DNA of 64,000 bases from Ottelia alismoides (GCA_037367405.1 JAZKJV010003125.1:1-64000); one strand, 5' to 3'. Counted from the first letter of the stretch, positions 1 to 11,567 are shown. Notes: generated from the letters alone by a model not told the origin. Program-made: numbers and translations.

Positions 1-1730
1 TAGCTTTGTCCAATGCTGCTTACATTATCATGGCTAAGGTGCTGGCCAACCGGCTCAGGGGTGTTCTGGACGCTCTCATTCTGTCTACTCAAATAGCATT
101 TTATCCCAGGTCATCAGTTGTTAAAGGGTGTGGTTATGGCATCAGAGACAATGACGGATTGGAAAAGGGGGTAGCTGGCTTCCTCAAGGTGGATTTTTCG
201 AAGGCGTATGACTGCATGAGCTGGTGGTTCATCTGGGCTTCTTTGATTCGGAGGGGTTTCTCGGACGTCGGGATTGATTGAATGAAGAGATGCATTATCA
301 CCTCCTCACTTTTAAGTATAGTTAATGAAAAGCAATAGGGTGGTTTCTTTCAGCCACGGAGGGGGTGAGAAAGGGCTGCTCGTTGGCCATCCTTTTATTT
401 GTTCTGGCTGCAGATACACTGACACTTATGACGGGACTTGCGGAGGATGGAGGATTCTTTAAGGGTTATTCCAGGGATGGATGATTTTTTGATCCTACAG
501 TACACGGATGATATCATTTTCTCCATTGAGGGGGGAGTGGCAGAGTGTAGGGCGATCAAAGCGTTGTTGGATTATCATTGGGAAGTTGACAAGGCTAAAG
601 GTTAATGGGATGAAGCTGTCCTTTGTTTCCTTTAACCTTTCTCCAGATGTGGTGGCGGCTTGTGTGGAGGCTCTAGGAACATCGTAGAAAAATATGCCTA
701 TCAGTTATCTTAGTATGCCGTTGATGTGTGGGGGACTTAGGCATGCAGACCGGTTGCCAGTTGTTGAGAAGTTGGAGAGGAAATTGGTAGGCTGGAAGCA
801 TCTTACCTTTGAAAGGGCTAGAAGTTGGTTCTAGTGAAGGTGGTACTCTAAGAAATTCCCGTTTTTTCCTTTCCACGAGAGTGTTGCCGGCGCACATCAG
901 TAAGCACTTGGAGGCAATGATGAGATGCTTCTTTTGGTCGTCAACACAAGATGGAAGGGAATTACACTAGTTGATTGGGTTTTGGTAACCATGCCAATCA
1001 AGAAGGGAGAACTTGGGGTATTGTGGATTGAAGATATGGACAAGGCATTGCTCGTGAAGTAGTTGATTGGGTTTTGGCTTGTTTTCCAGGCTGGTGAGAT
1101 ATAATATGTTGTGTTGCCCAGTCTATGTGCCCAAGTTGATGTTGTGGTCTCACCGACCACTTTCTGCAGAGGTATCTATTTGATCTTGCTAATCCTGACA
1201 AGCTGGTTGCGGCCTAATTTGGGGGGCGATTGAGGATTTCGTTTATGGACGGATGACTGGTCTGAGGAGAGCGCTCTTTATAACTTGTATCCCAAATTGT
1301 TCGCTCTAGCAGTTGACAAGGAGGCAATGGTTGTTGATGTTTGGATTGATGGACTTAGAAAGGCAAAGACTTCTCAATAAAACATGCATATAAAGTAGTG
1401 GACAGATCTTCATCCCCGCCAGTGGATCACTTGGTCCGTGATTGAATGCTTATTTGGAAGCTCAAGGTACCAAGGCACGTAGGCATGTTCTTATGGCTAA
1501 CGCGGAGAGAGTGTATTCTAACAAGAGATCGTTGCTCTAGGTACTTTGCAAGCACATCTCAGACATGTTTGCTTTGTAACAACGAGGTTGAGATAACTAA
1601 TCATCTATTATTCTCTTGTGAAAAGACCTCTATTGTGTGGCAGTAACTTGGAATTGCTTGGTTGAATCTCCAAAACCTGCATACTTATGTGAATAAGCAT
1701 AGTCCCGATGAGGGAATCCTTTTCCTGTAG
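1..1730 (+). pseudogene. Decayed LINE (L1-type) reverse transcriptase, 3' part
   Basis: This is the remnant of a non-LTR retrotransposon ORF2. The 5' part (6-281) reads AKVLANRLRGVL followed by KVDFSKAYDCMSWWF, the block 1-3 pattern of plant L1 reverse transcriptases. Around 490-515 the frame reads LQYTDDIIF, a variant of the catalytic YADD box that keeps both aspartates. At 1446-1646 a C-terminal segment reads IWKLKVPRHVGMFLWL and then CLLC...NHLLFSCE, the zinc-binding domain (zf-RVT) found downstream of the reverse transcriptase in plant L1 elements. The domains lie in the expected order on one strand but in different frames with several stops, so the copy is dead. The 5' end lies outside the window, and I see no clear poly(A) tail before the next element at 1803. 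The family call is firm; the exact 3' end is not. Confidence 0.8.
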
Positions 1731-1802
1731 TGGATATTTGGGCTACCTAGTTAGCTAGAAATTTGGTGATCTTTGCCTCTGAGGACTCTGCTTGAGTCTT
1801 TA

Positions 1803-2005
1803 TGTAACACTCATACCCCCAAACAGAGTCCCACATCTAAAACTCAAAAAGTGTGAGAGTGAGTTATAAGTGGTGGACTACTTAACAACTTGGGCTTAAG
1901 TATTTTGGGTGGTTGCCAATGGGTCCAATCGGGTCCGAGCCAAATAAGTTGTTGGGATCAGTTTTCCTCGATAACGGACCGGAGACCTAAGCCCAGGACG
2001 TTACA
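1803..2005 (+). repeat. TRIM-like element, LTR copy a
   Basis: This 203-base repeat begins TGTAACAC and ends GTTACA. It recurs at 6126-6334 and 11585-11788. The copies share blocks such as CCCACATCTAAAACTCA and TTTTGGGTGGTTG. It is followed by AATGGTATC, the start of an initiator-tRNA-Met primer-binding site, which Copia-A interrupts at 2015. Small LTRs around a tiny non-coding interior define TRIM elements. Cassandra-type TRIMs are a candidate family, but I could not confirm a 5S-like domain. Confidence 0.75.
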
Positions 2006-2014
2006 AATGGTATC

Positions 2015-2157
2015 TGTAGAGATATTTTTATACTCTGTAAGTTTTTCTGTTATGTTTAGTTTCTTTTATCCATCTTATGTAATTTACTCATAAGCCTTCT
2101 CTATATAAGAGAGCCTAGGGTTCTCTGGAATAAACAATCAACTCTTTTCTTCCAACA
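2015..2157 (+). repeat. Copia-A 5' LTR
   Basis: The LTR is 143 bases long, from TGTAGAG to CCAACA. A TATA-like CTATATAAGAG lies at about 2101-2111, some 50 bases from the LTR end. It differs from the 3' LTR at roughly eight positions plus a small indel, so this insertion is older than Copia-B. Confidence 0.88.
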
Positions 2158-5100
2158 TGGTATCAGAGCCACCACCCTATACCCTAGCCGCCCACCTAAA
2201 CCCTAGCCGTCCCTCAACCTCTCCGTCGCCGGCCCCACTACCTCTCTCTCTCTCTTCTTCTTTCCGTGGCCATGTACCTCGTGGTAGAGGTGGCCGCATT
2301 CGTCAGCCCTGCACATTCTGTCATCGTCCAGGTCATACAGATGATACATGCTATTCTAAGCATGGTTTTCCGGCATCGGCACGTGTAGTCGAGCACGTTG
2401 CATCTCCACAGACATCTACTTCAAACCAGAGGTTTGAGGAACTTGTTGCCAGGTTGCGAGATATCATGCCTCCTACTTCAATTGACTCTCCAGGAGGCCA
2501 CTCAGACGTAGCTGCTTCAGCCTCTGTCAGTACGTCAGCCACTGCTAGCACCTCAGGTAATGCTTATGTCTTTACTTCCTATCATGGATCTAACGTTTCA
2601 AAATGGATTACGGACTCTGAAGCGACACATCATCTTTGTCGAGACAAAGATAAGCTTACATCCTACAGGGAGGTTCCACTAGGATATGTCGTGATAGCAG
2701 ATGGGGTCCATTCCCCCATCATTGGACAAGGGAAGATCAGTTTGACACCCTCTATGTGTCTCCAGAATGTCTTGCATGCTCCAGATTTTTCGATGAATTT
2801 ATTATCTATCAGTCAGATTATGAAGGATTTGCACTACAGCGCTTATTTTAACCCATCTTCTCTTGTTTTTCAGGACATTCTTAGGGGCAGGGTGATTGGT
2901 TGTGGTTGTGAGCAGGATGGTCCCTATCGTTTGGTTTGAACTCCCTATGTTGGTGTATCGTCACAATCCAGTGGACCTGTCTCTCAATTTACATGGCATC
3001 TACGATTTGGCCACCTCCTTCTTCAGAAGATGTGTCATATCTTGCCCCAGATTTCACCGGGTTCTTCTTTTCAGTGTGAAGCGTGTCAGTTGGGAAAGCA
3101 TCACAGATCTACTTTCCCTAATTGTCAATCTCGGAGCAGTAGCTCCCCTTTTGAATTATTTCATGTTGACATTTGGGGTCCGAGTCGTGTCCCTGTCACC
3201 AGGGACACAGGTTTTACCTAGTTGTGGTTGATGATTTTTCTTGGTTGTCATGGGTGTTTTTGTTGAAGAATAAATCTGAAACAGGGGATGCGATCAAAAA
3301 TCTTATAAATGAAGTGCAAAATGCTTTTTCGTCTACTGTGAAAATTGTGCGTACGGATAATGCTTTAGAATTTTATACTCGTGCTCTTTCACACTTCTTC
3401 TTGCGTCGAGGCATTCCATCAAACAACCCATGCTTACATGTCTTAACAAAATGGAGTTGCAGAAAGAAAGCATCGTCATCTTCTTGATATCACTCGGACT
3501 CTACTTATCCAAAGTTGCACTCACATTTCTTTTTGGGGTGATGTTGTACTTATGGCATGTTATCTGGTGAATCGTATATCATCTTCTGTCCTAGGCGAGA
3601 AAGTTCCTCTTTCAGTTGTCTTCCCTGACAAGGAATTATTCTCTCTTACTCCTCGTGTCTTTGGCTCTGTTGCTTTCGTTCATCAGCTCTCTCCAGGACT
3701 TGACAAACTCTCACCTAAGGCTGCCAAGTGTATGTTTGTTGGGTACTCTCGTATTCAGAAGGGTTACCGATACTATGACCCTTTGAACAGAAAATATTAT
3801 GTCAGTGTTGATGTCACATTCTTTGAGTATGTGATGTATTTCTCCCCTGCAGGTGATAGGTTGACTTCCTCCACTACTAGTGATGAGATTTATGTGCCAC
3901 CTCCTCATATGCGCCCGTCCATTCCCATACCAGTTCCTGTTGTTCCACCACCACCACCACCACCTCCTCCACAACCACCGGGGCCATCTTTACCGAGATT
4001 TTATACCCATCATTATGTCCCTACTCATGGAACTAGTCAATCATCCACCACGCCTCAGGTTTGTCCAGGTAATATAACTAACGATGGGTCTAAAAATGTG
4101 CAAGTACAAGGATCTTTGCAGGAGAATAGCATACCGGTGAGTACGGTTGTTGATGATTTGAATGTACCTATTGCCTTACGGAAGCAGAAGCGTATATGTG
4201 CATCATATCCACTTGCTTCAAATGTTTCATTCCATCACCTCACCGGTGATTTTCAACGGTTTGCTATAGCCTTATCTACCGAGGAAATACCACGGAATTA
4301 TCAGGACACATTGAAGGAGAGTTGTTGGCGTTCAACCATGGAGGAGGAAATGGATGCGCGGTCGCAGGGTACATGGAGCTTGGTTTCTACTCCCCCAAGA
4401 GCTTCTATTGTCAGTTGCAAATGGGTATTTACTGTCAAATAACATGCAGATGGCAACCTTGGTCATTACAAAGCAAGGCTAGTGGCACGTGGGTTCACTC
4501 AAACATACAGCGTGGATTATATGGACACATTCTCTCCAGTTGCGCGTCACTCCACTCTACGTGTCCTTTCAGTTGTTGTGGTACGTGATTGACCCTTGCT
4601 TCAACTTGATTTTAAGAAAGCCTTTTTGTATGAGGATTTGCAGGAAGAAGTCTACATGCAGCAGCCTCTGGTGTTTGCTGCTGAGGGGGAGAGTCAAATG
4701 GTGTGTAGACTTCGTGAGGCAATATATGGCCTTAAACAAAGCCTACGGGCGTAGTTTCAGAAGCTTTCTGACATAATTTAGAAGCAAGGGTTCAAAAGAG
4801 CAAATGCAGATCATTCTTTGTTTGTTCAGAAGACTCCCAGAGGTATTGTCGTTATCATGGTGTATGTTGATTATATACTTGTTACGGGAGATGATATGCA
4901 GGGGATAAAGATGGTAAAAGCATTTCTAGGCCATCAGTTTGTTACTAAAGATCTTGGTACCCTACAATATTTTCTAGGGTTGGAATTGTTAATAATGCGC
5001 AAGGTCTTGTGAAGACCCAAAGAAAGTATATTACAGACATGCTTGTTGAGAAGGACAAGATCGGTTGTCGACCCTCGACTACTCCCATGGATCCTAGCAT

Positions 5101-5814
5101 GAAGTTATTTGATGATGATAAAGATGAGGTTCACAGGAGAAGATATAGAGAGATGGTGGGAAAGCTTCTCTATATTACTATCGCTAGATCTGACATCGCT
5201 TTTACAATGAGTCGGGTGAGTCAGTTCATGGAACAGCCCAGACAAGTATATATGGATGCCATATACATGATACTGAGACATCTAAAGTCGTCTACAGGTG
5301 CAGGACTATTGTTCAGGAGAGAAACAAATATCTCTGTTTCTGCATGTGCTGATGCGGATTATGCAGGATGCCCTAAGAATCGGAAGTCTACTTCAGGTTT
5401 TGTAATGTTTGTTGGCAGTTCCTTGGTTTCTTGGAAAAGCAAGAAACAAACAGTAGTGGCTAGATCTAGTGTTGAATCTGAGTACAAGGCCATGACAAAA
5501 GCAAGTACAGAGATGAAGTGGGTTCGAGCTGTGCTAGAAGATTTGCATATAGATGTACATCTACCCATGCAACTACAATGTGACAATCAAGCAACGCTAT
5601 TCATTGTTAATAATCCTGCATTTCATGAAAGAACAAAACATATTTAGGTAGGCTTTCACTATACTAGAGATATGATTCAAAAGGACTTGATTTCTACTTC
5701 CCATGTCAGTTCATGAGAGCAGACTGCAGACATCTTCACCAAGCCATTGCTCAGAAGGCCATTCCAAAAGTGTTATTCCAAGCTGAGCATGATTGACATC
5801 TATGCTCCATCTTG
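2157..5814 (+). pseudogene. Copia-A gag-pol remnant
   Basis: Reading starts almost at the primer-binding site and reaches a CCHC zinc knuckle (CTFCHRPGHTDDTC, about 2310-2352), so the roughly 200-residue gag core is deleted. The protease motif reads DSEATHHLC at 2612-2638, with glutamate in place of the glycine of the usual DSG. Integrase follows: CEACQLGKHH at about 3080, the catalytic-core region at 3160-3480, and a C-terminal part with a polyproline linker at 3552-4440. The reverse transcriptase box reads YVDYILVTGDD (4863-4895), so the second catalytic aspartate of YVDD is tyrosine. RNase H lies at 5009-5810 (CADADYAGC, ARSSVESEY). Stops at 2937-2939 and elsewhere, plus several frameshifts, break the frame. 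It cannot encode an active polyprotein. Confidence 0.88.
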
Positions 5815-5822
5815 AGGGGGAG

Positions 5823-5967
5823 TGTAGAAATATTTCTAGACTCTATGTACCTTTTTCTGTTATGTTTAGTTTCTTTTATCCATCTTATGTAATTTACTCA
5901 TATTCCTTCTCTATATAAGAGAGCCTAGGGTTCTCTGGAATAAACAATCAACTCTTTTCTTCCAACA
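5823..5967 (+). repeat. Copia-A 3' LTR
   Basis: The LTR is 145 bases long, from TGTAGAA to CCAACA. It has the same TATA-like box and terminal dinucleotides as the 5' copy and follows the polypurine tract directly. Confidence 0.88.
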
Positions 5968-6125
5968 TTCCCGTTGATAGTGGAAAGGGCTACCCGAGCG
6001 GTGGAGTCACCTCTACAAAGAGATAGGAGGAAATGGCTACCTGGAGCGTGCAACCGCCACTGTCACTGGGAATAAGTAACGGGCCATGTCGCAACAAAGA
6101 CATTGCGAATATAAGTGGGGGAGAT
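5968..6125 (+). mobile_element. TRIM internal domain 1 (remainder)
   Basis: This is the continuation of the TRIM interior that starts at 2006 and is interrupted by Copia-A. It parallels internal domain 2 (6335-6465 plus 11573-11584), sharing GATAGTGGAAAGGGCTACCC, GAATAAGT and ATATAAGTGGGGGAG. The last block is the polypurine tract, directly before the next LTR. No coding capacity is seen. Confidence 0.72.
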
Positions 6126-6334
6126 CGTAACACACATACCCCCAAACATAGTCCCACATCTAAAACTCACAAAGTGTGAGAGTGGGTTACAAGTGGTGGG
6201 GATTACTACTTGACAACTTGAGCTTAAGCATTTTGGGTGGTTGTCAATGGGTCCATTTCAGACCCGAACCCAATAAGTTGTCGGGATCAGTTCTCTCCAT
6301 TAACGGTCCGGGAACCTAAGCTCGGGACGGTACA
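6126..6334 (+). repeat. TRIM-like element, LTR copy b (shared middle LTR)
   Basis: This is the middle LTR of the array, homologous over its length to 1803-2005 and 11585-11788. Its first base is C in place of T (CGTAACAC). It is followed by AATGGTATCGG, the primer-binding-site region. It serves both as the 3' LTR of the first unit and the 5' LTR of the second, which is the arrangement left by unequal recombination between TRIM copies. Confidence 0.75.
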
Positions 6335-6465
6335 AATGGTATCGGAATGGGTTCCCTTTGATAGTGGAAAGGGCTACCCGAAGGGACCTAAGCTGGGAGC
6401 ATGCGGCCTCATTAACACTAAGAATAAGTGATGGGCAATATCGCAACGAGGACGTTGCAAATATA
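6335..6465 (+). mobile_element. TRIM internal domain 2 (main part)
   Basis: The interior is non-coding and starts with the tRNA-Met-like site TGGTATCGGAATGGG. It is interrupted at its 3' end by Copia-B. The last 12 bases of the domain, a G-rich polypurine tract, resume after Copia-B and its target duplication at 11573-11584. Confidence 0.7.
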
Positions 6466-6610
6466 TGTTGACGCATATAGAGTAGTGTCTGTACCTCTTC
6501 GTTATTTTTATTTTTAGTTGTATGCTTTATGTAATTTACCCATAGGCTACTCTCCTATATAAGAGAGCCTAGGGCTTATGGAATAAACAAGTCATTCGTT
6601 TTTCCCAACA
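6466..6610 (+). repeat. Copia-B 5' LTR
   Basis: The LTR runs from TGTTGACGC to CCCAACA. The TATA-like CTATATAAGAG (about 6556-6566) is the likely core promoter of the element. Confidence 0.92.
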
Positions 6611-6944
6611 TGGTATCAGAGCGACGGTCCAAGATCGGAGTTCTCAAAACCCTAACCCTAGACCACCCCACCCGCCGGCTTCTCTTCTCTCTCCATCTCA
6701 TCTCATCGGCGATCGCCATCGCCATCGCCGCTCCAGCGCCGTTGTTTCAGCGCCGCTGCTCCTGTGCGCGTGCACCTGTGCGCGTAGCACAGCGGCTCCT
6801 CTGCGCGATGTGCGCCATCCTGTGCGCGAGCGTGCGCCCTCCAGCAGTCCCTGTGCGCGTAGCCTGCATGTAGCCTGCACGCTAGTGCACCTGTGCGCCT
6901 TCCTGCGTAAGTGCGCAAGCCTCCAGCCGTGCATCGCCTGCACC

Positions 6945-7032
6945 TGTGCATCTCCAGTGCATCTCCAGCGCATCTCCAGCGCATCTCCAGCGCATCTCTG
7001 TGCATCTCCAAGTGATCTAACGCGCATCTCCA
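6945..7032 (+). repeat. Minisatellite in the Copia-B leader
   Basis: About six copies of a 12-base unit related to GCATCTCCAGC lie in the untranslated leader between the primer-binding site and gag. The whole leader (6623-7214) is rich in GTGCGC-type sequence and has no convincing ORF. Confidence 0.7.
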
Positions 7033-7214
7033 GTTGCGTGTGCGAGTGCTCCTTGCACGCGTGTACGTGTGTTAAGCCCTAAGCCCTAGGGCACACACAC
7101 AACTTCATCTGCATGGTGTTAGTTGCTTGAGGTCTACACATGCAACTAAGCCCGTCTATGTCATTGTAGACAAATCTCATCCTCTGTCAGTCGCTCCAGT
7201 CTTCCATCTCCAGT

Positions 7215-8230
7215 ATGTCAGAAAGCAAGGCAGATATCCCCTCTATTGGCGCCTTTCGTGGTCCAGCGCCTATTGTCAAGATGGACAGTACAAACTATGA
7301 ACTATGGGCAATGCAGTTCATGAGCATGATGAAGTCAACGGGTAAGAAGCACATTCTTACCGAACCAGAGCATGCTGAGAAGACTGGAGCCAATGCCTCT
7401 TGGGAGGCGGATGATGCATATGCCAAAGTATGGCTGTCCGGTACACTGGTGATTGAGATAGCTAATGACATTCTACATCAACCCACAGCCAAAGATATGT
7501 GGGACATCCTGGCGGCCACGTATTCCCAGGCGAAGAATGAGACAAAGATTCTGCAACTCCAGCATGATATCTTCACTATCAAGCAGAATGGTCGCCCTCT
7601 ACATTCTCTTTATACATCACTGAGAGGGATGTTCGAGAAGCTCTATAGCTTCATGCCCCTGACAGCCACGCCTGAACAACAGAAGACATATAAGAACGCG
7701 ACTATGGTGGGCGTGTTCCTAGCGACGCTTGATCCTGAGTATGAGGCGACACGATCCCAGATTTTGGCCGATTCTACTATTCCTCCCATAGAGGAAGCTT
7801 TCCATAGACTGAGTCGGATCACAGTTCCTTCCACATCCCCTAGTCAGAATTCTTCAGCCATGGCAGCGAACAGAGGTCGCGGATTTCATCAACAGGGCTG
7901 TGGACGTGGACCTCGTGGAAGAGGTGGCCGCACTAGACCGACATGCACCTACTGTCACAGAGTTGGACACAATGAAGACACATGCTACTGAAGCATGGAT
8001 TTCCTGCATCCGCACGAGCTGCTGAGCAGATAGAGCCCCCATCTGCTGCTACTTTAGACCAACAGTTCGACGATCTAGTTGCCCGTCTGAGGGGCATTAT
8101 TCCACCATCTGGTCCAGCACCGACTACAGAGCCTCAGTCTGATGCCGCTGCTTCTGCCTCCGCCTCTACCAGTACCTCAGGTAGTATACTTGCACTGAAC
8201 AGTAGTAGATCAGATACATTACCATAGATT
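7215..8230 (+). pseudogene. Copia-B gag (capsid and zinc knuckle), frameshifted
   Basis: The ATG at 7215 opens a 258-codon frame starting MSESKADIPSIGAF. It has the gag pattern of plant Copia elements: NYELWAMQFMSMM near residue 30, then AKDMWDILAATYSQA and LHSLYTSLRGMFEKL. An RG-rich stretch and a CCHC zinc knuckle (CTYCHRVGHNEDTC) end the capsid part. Just after the knuckle, at about 7984-7991, a one-base loss moves the frame. Reading resumes at KHGFPASARAAEQ and runs to a TAG at 8225-8227. In Copia-C the aligned codon is tryptophan, so the TAG is a nonsense change. In the live family gag assembles the virus-like particle and the zinc knuckle binds element RNA. Confidence 0.88.
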
Positions 8231-11200
8231 ATGGACTCGGGCGCTACACATCACCTATGTGGCGACCAGAGTCTGCTTTCAGGATACACTCAGATCCCTC
8301 CAGGTCGGACAGTAGTGATTGCCAATGGCACTCATTCCCCCATCACTGGTCAGGGGGAGATTAGATTGACATCTTCTATGCAGCTCAAGAATGTGCTACA
8401 TGCACCTGATTTTTCAATGAATTTGTTGTCAATTAGTCAGATTAAGAAGGATCTACATTGTCGGGCAATTTTTGATCCATCTTCTTTGATTTTTCAGGAC
8501 ATCCATACGGGCAACGTGATTGGTCGTGGCTATGAGCAAGGAGGTCTCTACCGCCTGAATCAGACTCCCTTTGCTGGATCCTCATCCTCTCCTTCTGGAC
8601 AAGTATCAACCTTATTATGGCATCTGCGTTTTGGTCATTTACCGCTTCAGAAGTTGCGTCAAGTTTTACCCTATGGTCTCCCTCACACACCTATTCAGTG
8701 TGAGGCGTGTCAGTTGGGAAAGCATCACAGGTCGTCCTTTCCCAGTCGTCCAGGTCGGAGTAGTACCTCCAAGTTTGAGTTATTTCATATTGATGTCTGG
8801 GGTCCGAGTCGTGTACCCGATCATCAGGGACATAGATTTTATATAGTATTTGTGGATGATTTCTCTAGAGTGTCATGGGTGTTTCTAATGAAAAATAAAT
8901 CTGAAGCAGGAAATATCATTATCCATTTTCTGAATGAAATACAAAATGTTTTCTCCACATCTGTGAAGCTTGTGAGAAGTGATAATGCTTTAGAGTTATG
9001 CACCAATATTCTTGCCAATTACTACTCCTCAAAAGGGATTATTCACCAAACATCTTGTGCTCATACATCTCAACAGAATGGGATTGCTGAAAGAAAACAC
9101 CGTCACCTTCTTGATGTCACAAGATCACTCCTTATACAGAGTCATGTTCCCTACTCCTACTGGGGTGATGCAGTTCTCACTGCATGTTACCTAATCAACC
9201 GTATGCCTTCGTCTGTCTTGAATGAACAAATTCCGTTTTCACTCATTCATCCTGGCAAGGATCTGTTCACTCTTACTCCTCGTGTGTTTGGGTCGGTTGC
9301 ATTTGTCCATCAGTTGTCGCCTGGTACTGACAAGCTCTCTCATAGGGTTGTCAAGTGTGTCTTTGTTGGGTACTCCAGAACTCAAAAGGGGTACAAGTGC
9401 TTTGATCCTCTGTGTCGGTGGTATATGATTAGTGCAGATGTTACATTTTTTGAATCTGTTATGTATTTTTCAGCCTCAGGAGACAAGCAGCTACCACCTA
9501 TACCTCCCGATGCCATATACATGACACCACCACCTCAGATGCCGTCACCACCACCACCACCTCATATGCCATCACCACCACCACCACCACCACCTATCTC
9601 CCCGCTACCGTTCCATTATACCCGCAGGCCTCCTCCCGCTCATGGTCATGACTCGTCCACTAGCTCGCCTATGGTATGTAATGAAAATATTACTGTTGGT
9701 GGATCTGACGACATTTCTGAGCAGGATATGGTGCAGGAGCCAGAGGAGACTACAGCTGATTTGGATGTTCCCATTGCTCTACGGAAGTCGAAGAGGAGCT
9801 GTGCTAAATATCCATTATCAGCATCCGTGTCTTTTGAGAGGCTATCTGGAGCTTTCAGGTCATTTGTTGTGGCACTTTCAGCTATAGATATTCCACGAAA
9901 TCATAATGATGCTCTGCAGGATAGTAGATGGCGGCTAGCAATGGAAGAAGAAATGGCGGCACTTCAGTCCAGAGGAACTTGAAGCTTGGTTCCTATACCT
10001 CCAGATGTGAACCCAGTGAGCTGCAAGTGGGTGTTTACAGTGAAGCACAATGCAGATGGCTCTATTGACAGGTACAAGGCGCGTCTGGTTGCACGTGGCT
10101 TTACACAGACATATGGGGTAGATTACCTTGACACATTCTCTCCTGTGGCACGTCATTCCACTCTACGGATCTTGTTGTCCGTTGTTGTTGCTCGAGATTG
10201 GCCGCTTCATCAGTTGGACGTGAAGAATGCATTCCTATATGGAGATTTGCAGGAAGAAGTTTATATGCAACAGCCACCTAGTTTTGCTGTTGAGGGGGAG
10301 TGTTCCAAGGTATGCATGTTACATAAAGCTATCTATGGCCCCCCAGAGCATGGTTTCAGAAGCTCTCAGATCTCTTCGAGAAACAAGGATACAAACGCTC
10401 CAATGCTGATCATTCCTTGTTTGTACAGAAGACTGCTAGAGGTATCATTGTAATCATGGTTTATGTTGATGACATCTTGATTACAGGAGATGATGAGCAG
10501 GGCATAAAGCAGGCAAAAGAAAGACTGGGAACCGAATTTGTCACCAAGGACTTGGGAGTCCTTGCATATTTTCTGGGGCTGGAGTTTGCTAGAAATCCAT
10601 ATGGATTAGTAATGTCGCAGAGGAAATATGTTACAAATCTATTGAATGAAACAGGTATGCTAGGGTGTCGGCCTGCAATGACACCAATGGATCCATACAT
10701 GAAGCTCTATGATGATGACACAGAGGAGGTGGACAGGAGAAGGTACAGAGAACTGGTAGGCAAACTACTGTATGTCACGATCACTAAACCTGATATATCA
10801 TTTGCAGTGAGTCGCGTGAGCCAGTTCATGGAGCAACCACGTCAGGTCCATATGGATGCAATACACATGATTCTGAGATATCTAAAATCATCTCCAGGTG
10901 CAGGTTTGCTATTTAAGAAGGGAAAGGAGATCTTTATCACAGCGTGTGCTGATGCAGACTATGCAGGATGCCCCAAGGACAGGAAGTCCACCTCAGGATT
11001 TGCAGTCTATGTTGAAGATGCTCTAGTCTCGTGGAGGAGCAAGAAACAGACAGTGGTAGCTAGATCCAGTGCTGAATCTGAATACAGGGCTATGGCCCAG
11101 GCTAGCACAGAAATGATGTGGGTGAAAGCTCTACTTACAGATCTATGTCTTGATATACCATTTCCTATGAAGTTGGAATGTGATAATCAGGCAGCTTTGT

Positions 11201-11415
11201 TCATTGCAAACAACCCAGCATTCCATGAGAGGACCAAGCATATCGAGGTTGAATGTCACTACATACGTGACATGATTCAGAAGGGGTTCATTGCTACATC
11301 TCATGTCACCTCAGCGAATCAGACTGCTGATATATTCACCAAGGCATTACTTCGAGGCCCATTCCAGAAGTGCGCGTCCAAGCTGAGCATGATTGATATC
11401 TATGCTCCATCTTGA
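8231..11415 (+). pseudogene. Copia-B pol (protease, integrase, reverse transcriptase, RNase H), broken
   Basis: The protease active site MDSGATHHLC is intact at 8231. Integrase follows, with the pre-integrase zinc motif (LRFGHLPLQ and CEACQLGKHH, 8625-8725) and the catalytic core with aspartates in DVWGP and RSDNA and the glutamate in GIAERKH. A polyproline linker lies at 9530-9620. A TGA at 9980-9982 stops the frame where Copia-family polyproteins have tryptophan. The reverse transcriptase then continues in frame ([21 protein letters not shown]) to about 10340, where roughly ten bases are missing next to YG, shifting the frame. The rest is open from 10417: YVDDILITGDD, CADADYAGC, ARSSAESEYRAMA and the C-terminal HERTKHIEV. 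The catalytic residues survive, so the failure lies in the reading frame. Confidence 0.9.
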
Positions 11416-11422
11416 GGGGGAG

Positions 11423-11567
11423 TGTTGACGCATATAGAGTAGTGTCTGTACCTCTTCGTTATTTTTATTTTTAGTTGTATGCATTATGTAATTTACCCAT
11501 AGGCTACTCTCCTATATAAGAGAGCCTAGGTCTTATGGAATAAACAAGTCATTTGTTTTTCCCAACA
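11423..11567 (+). repeat. Copia-B 3' LTR
   Basis: This copy is 145 bases and differs from 6466-6610 at three positions. The pol stop codon (11413-11415) overlaps the start of the polypurine tract, and the LTR begins at 11423. Confidence 0.92.

Larger units (their letters stand above)
2015..5967 (+). mobile_element. Copia-A: decayed Copia LTR retrotransposon nested in the TRIM array
   Basis: The element is bounded by two related LTRs (2015-2157 and 5823-5967). The primer-binding site TGGTATCAGAGCC (2158-2170) follows the 5' LTR directly, and the polypurine tract GAGGGGGAG (5814-5822) precedes the 3' LTR. Gene order is zinc knuckle, protease, integrase, reverse transcriptase, RNase H, which is the Ty1/Copia order. 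At 3953 bases it is short for the family because most of gag is missing. The flanks (GTATC left, TTCCC right) do not form a target duplication. Compared with the intact TRIM interior at 6335-6365, about eight bases of target are missing at the insertion point. Confidence 0.88.
6466..11567 (+). mobile_element. Copia-B: nearly full-length Copia LTR retrotransposon, coding region broken
   Basis: The element is 5102 bases with two 145-base LTRs, a primer-binding site TGGTATCAGAGCG (6611-6623) abutting the 5' LTR and a polypurine tract (GAGGGGGAG, 11414-11422) abutting the 3' LTR. The target duplication ATATA is perfect (6461-6465 and 11568-11572) and lies within the TRIM polypurine region. The LTRs differ at only three of 145 positions by eye, so it is the youngest dated insertion here. 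All domains from gag to RNase H are present in Copia order, but at least four lesions interrupt them. Confidence 0.93.

Noticed and set aside
1803..2005. A firm Cassandra assignment with a 5S rRNA domain
   Set aside because: Only a weak resemblance to the 5S internal promoter could be seen by eye, so the element is called TRIM-like.
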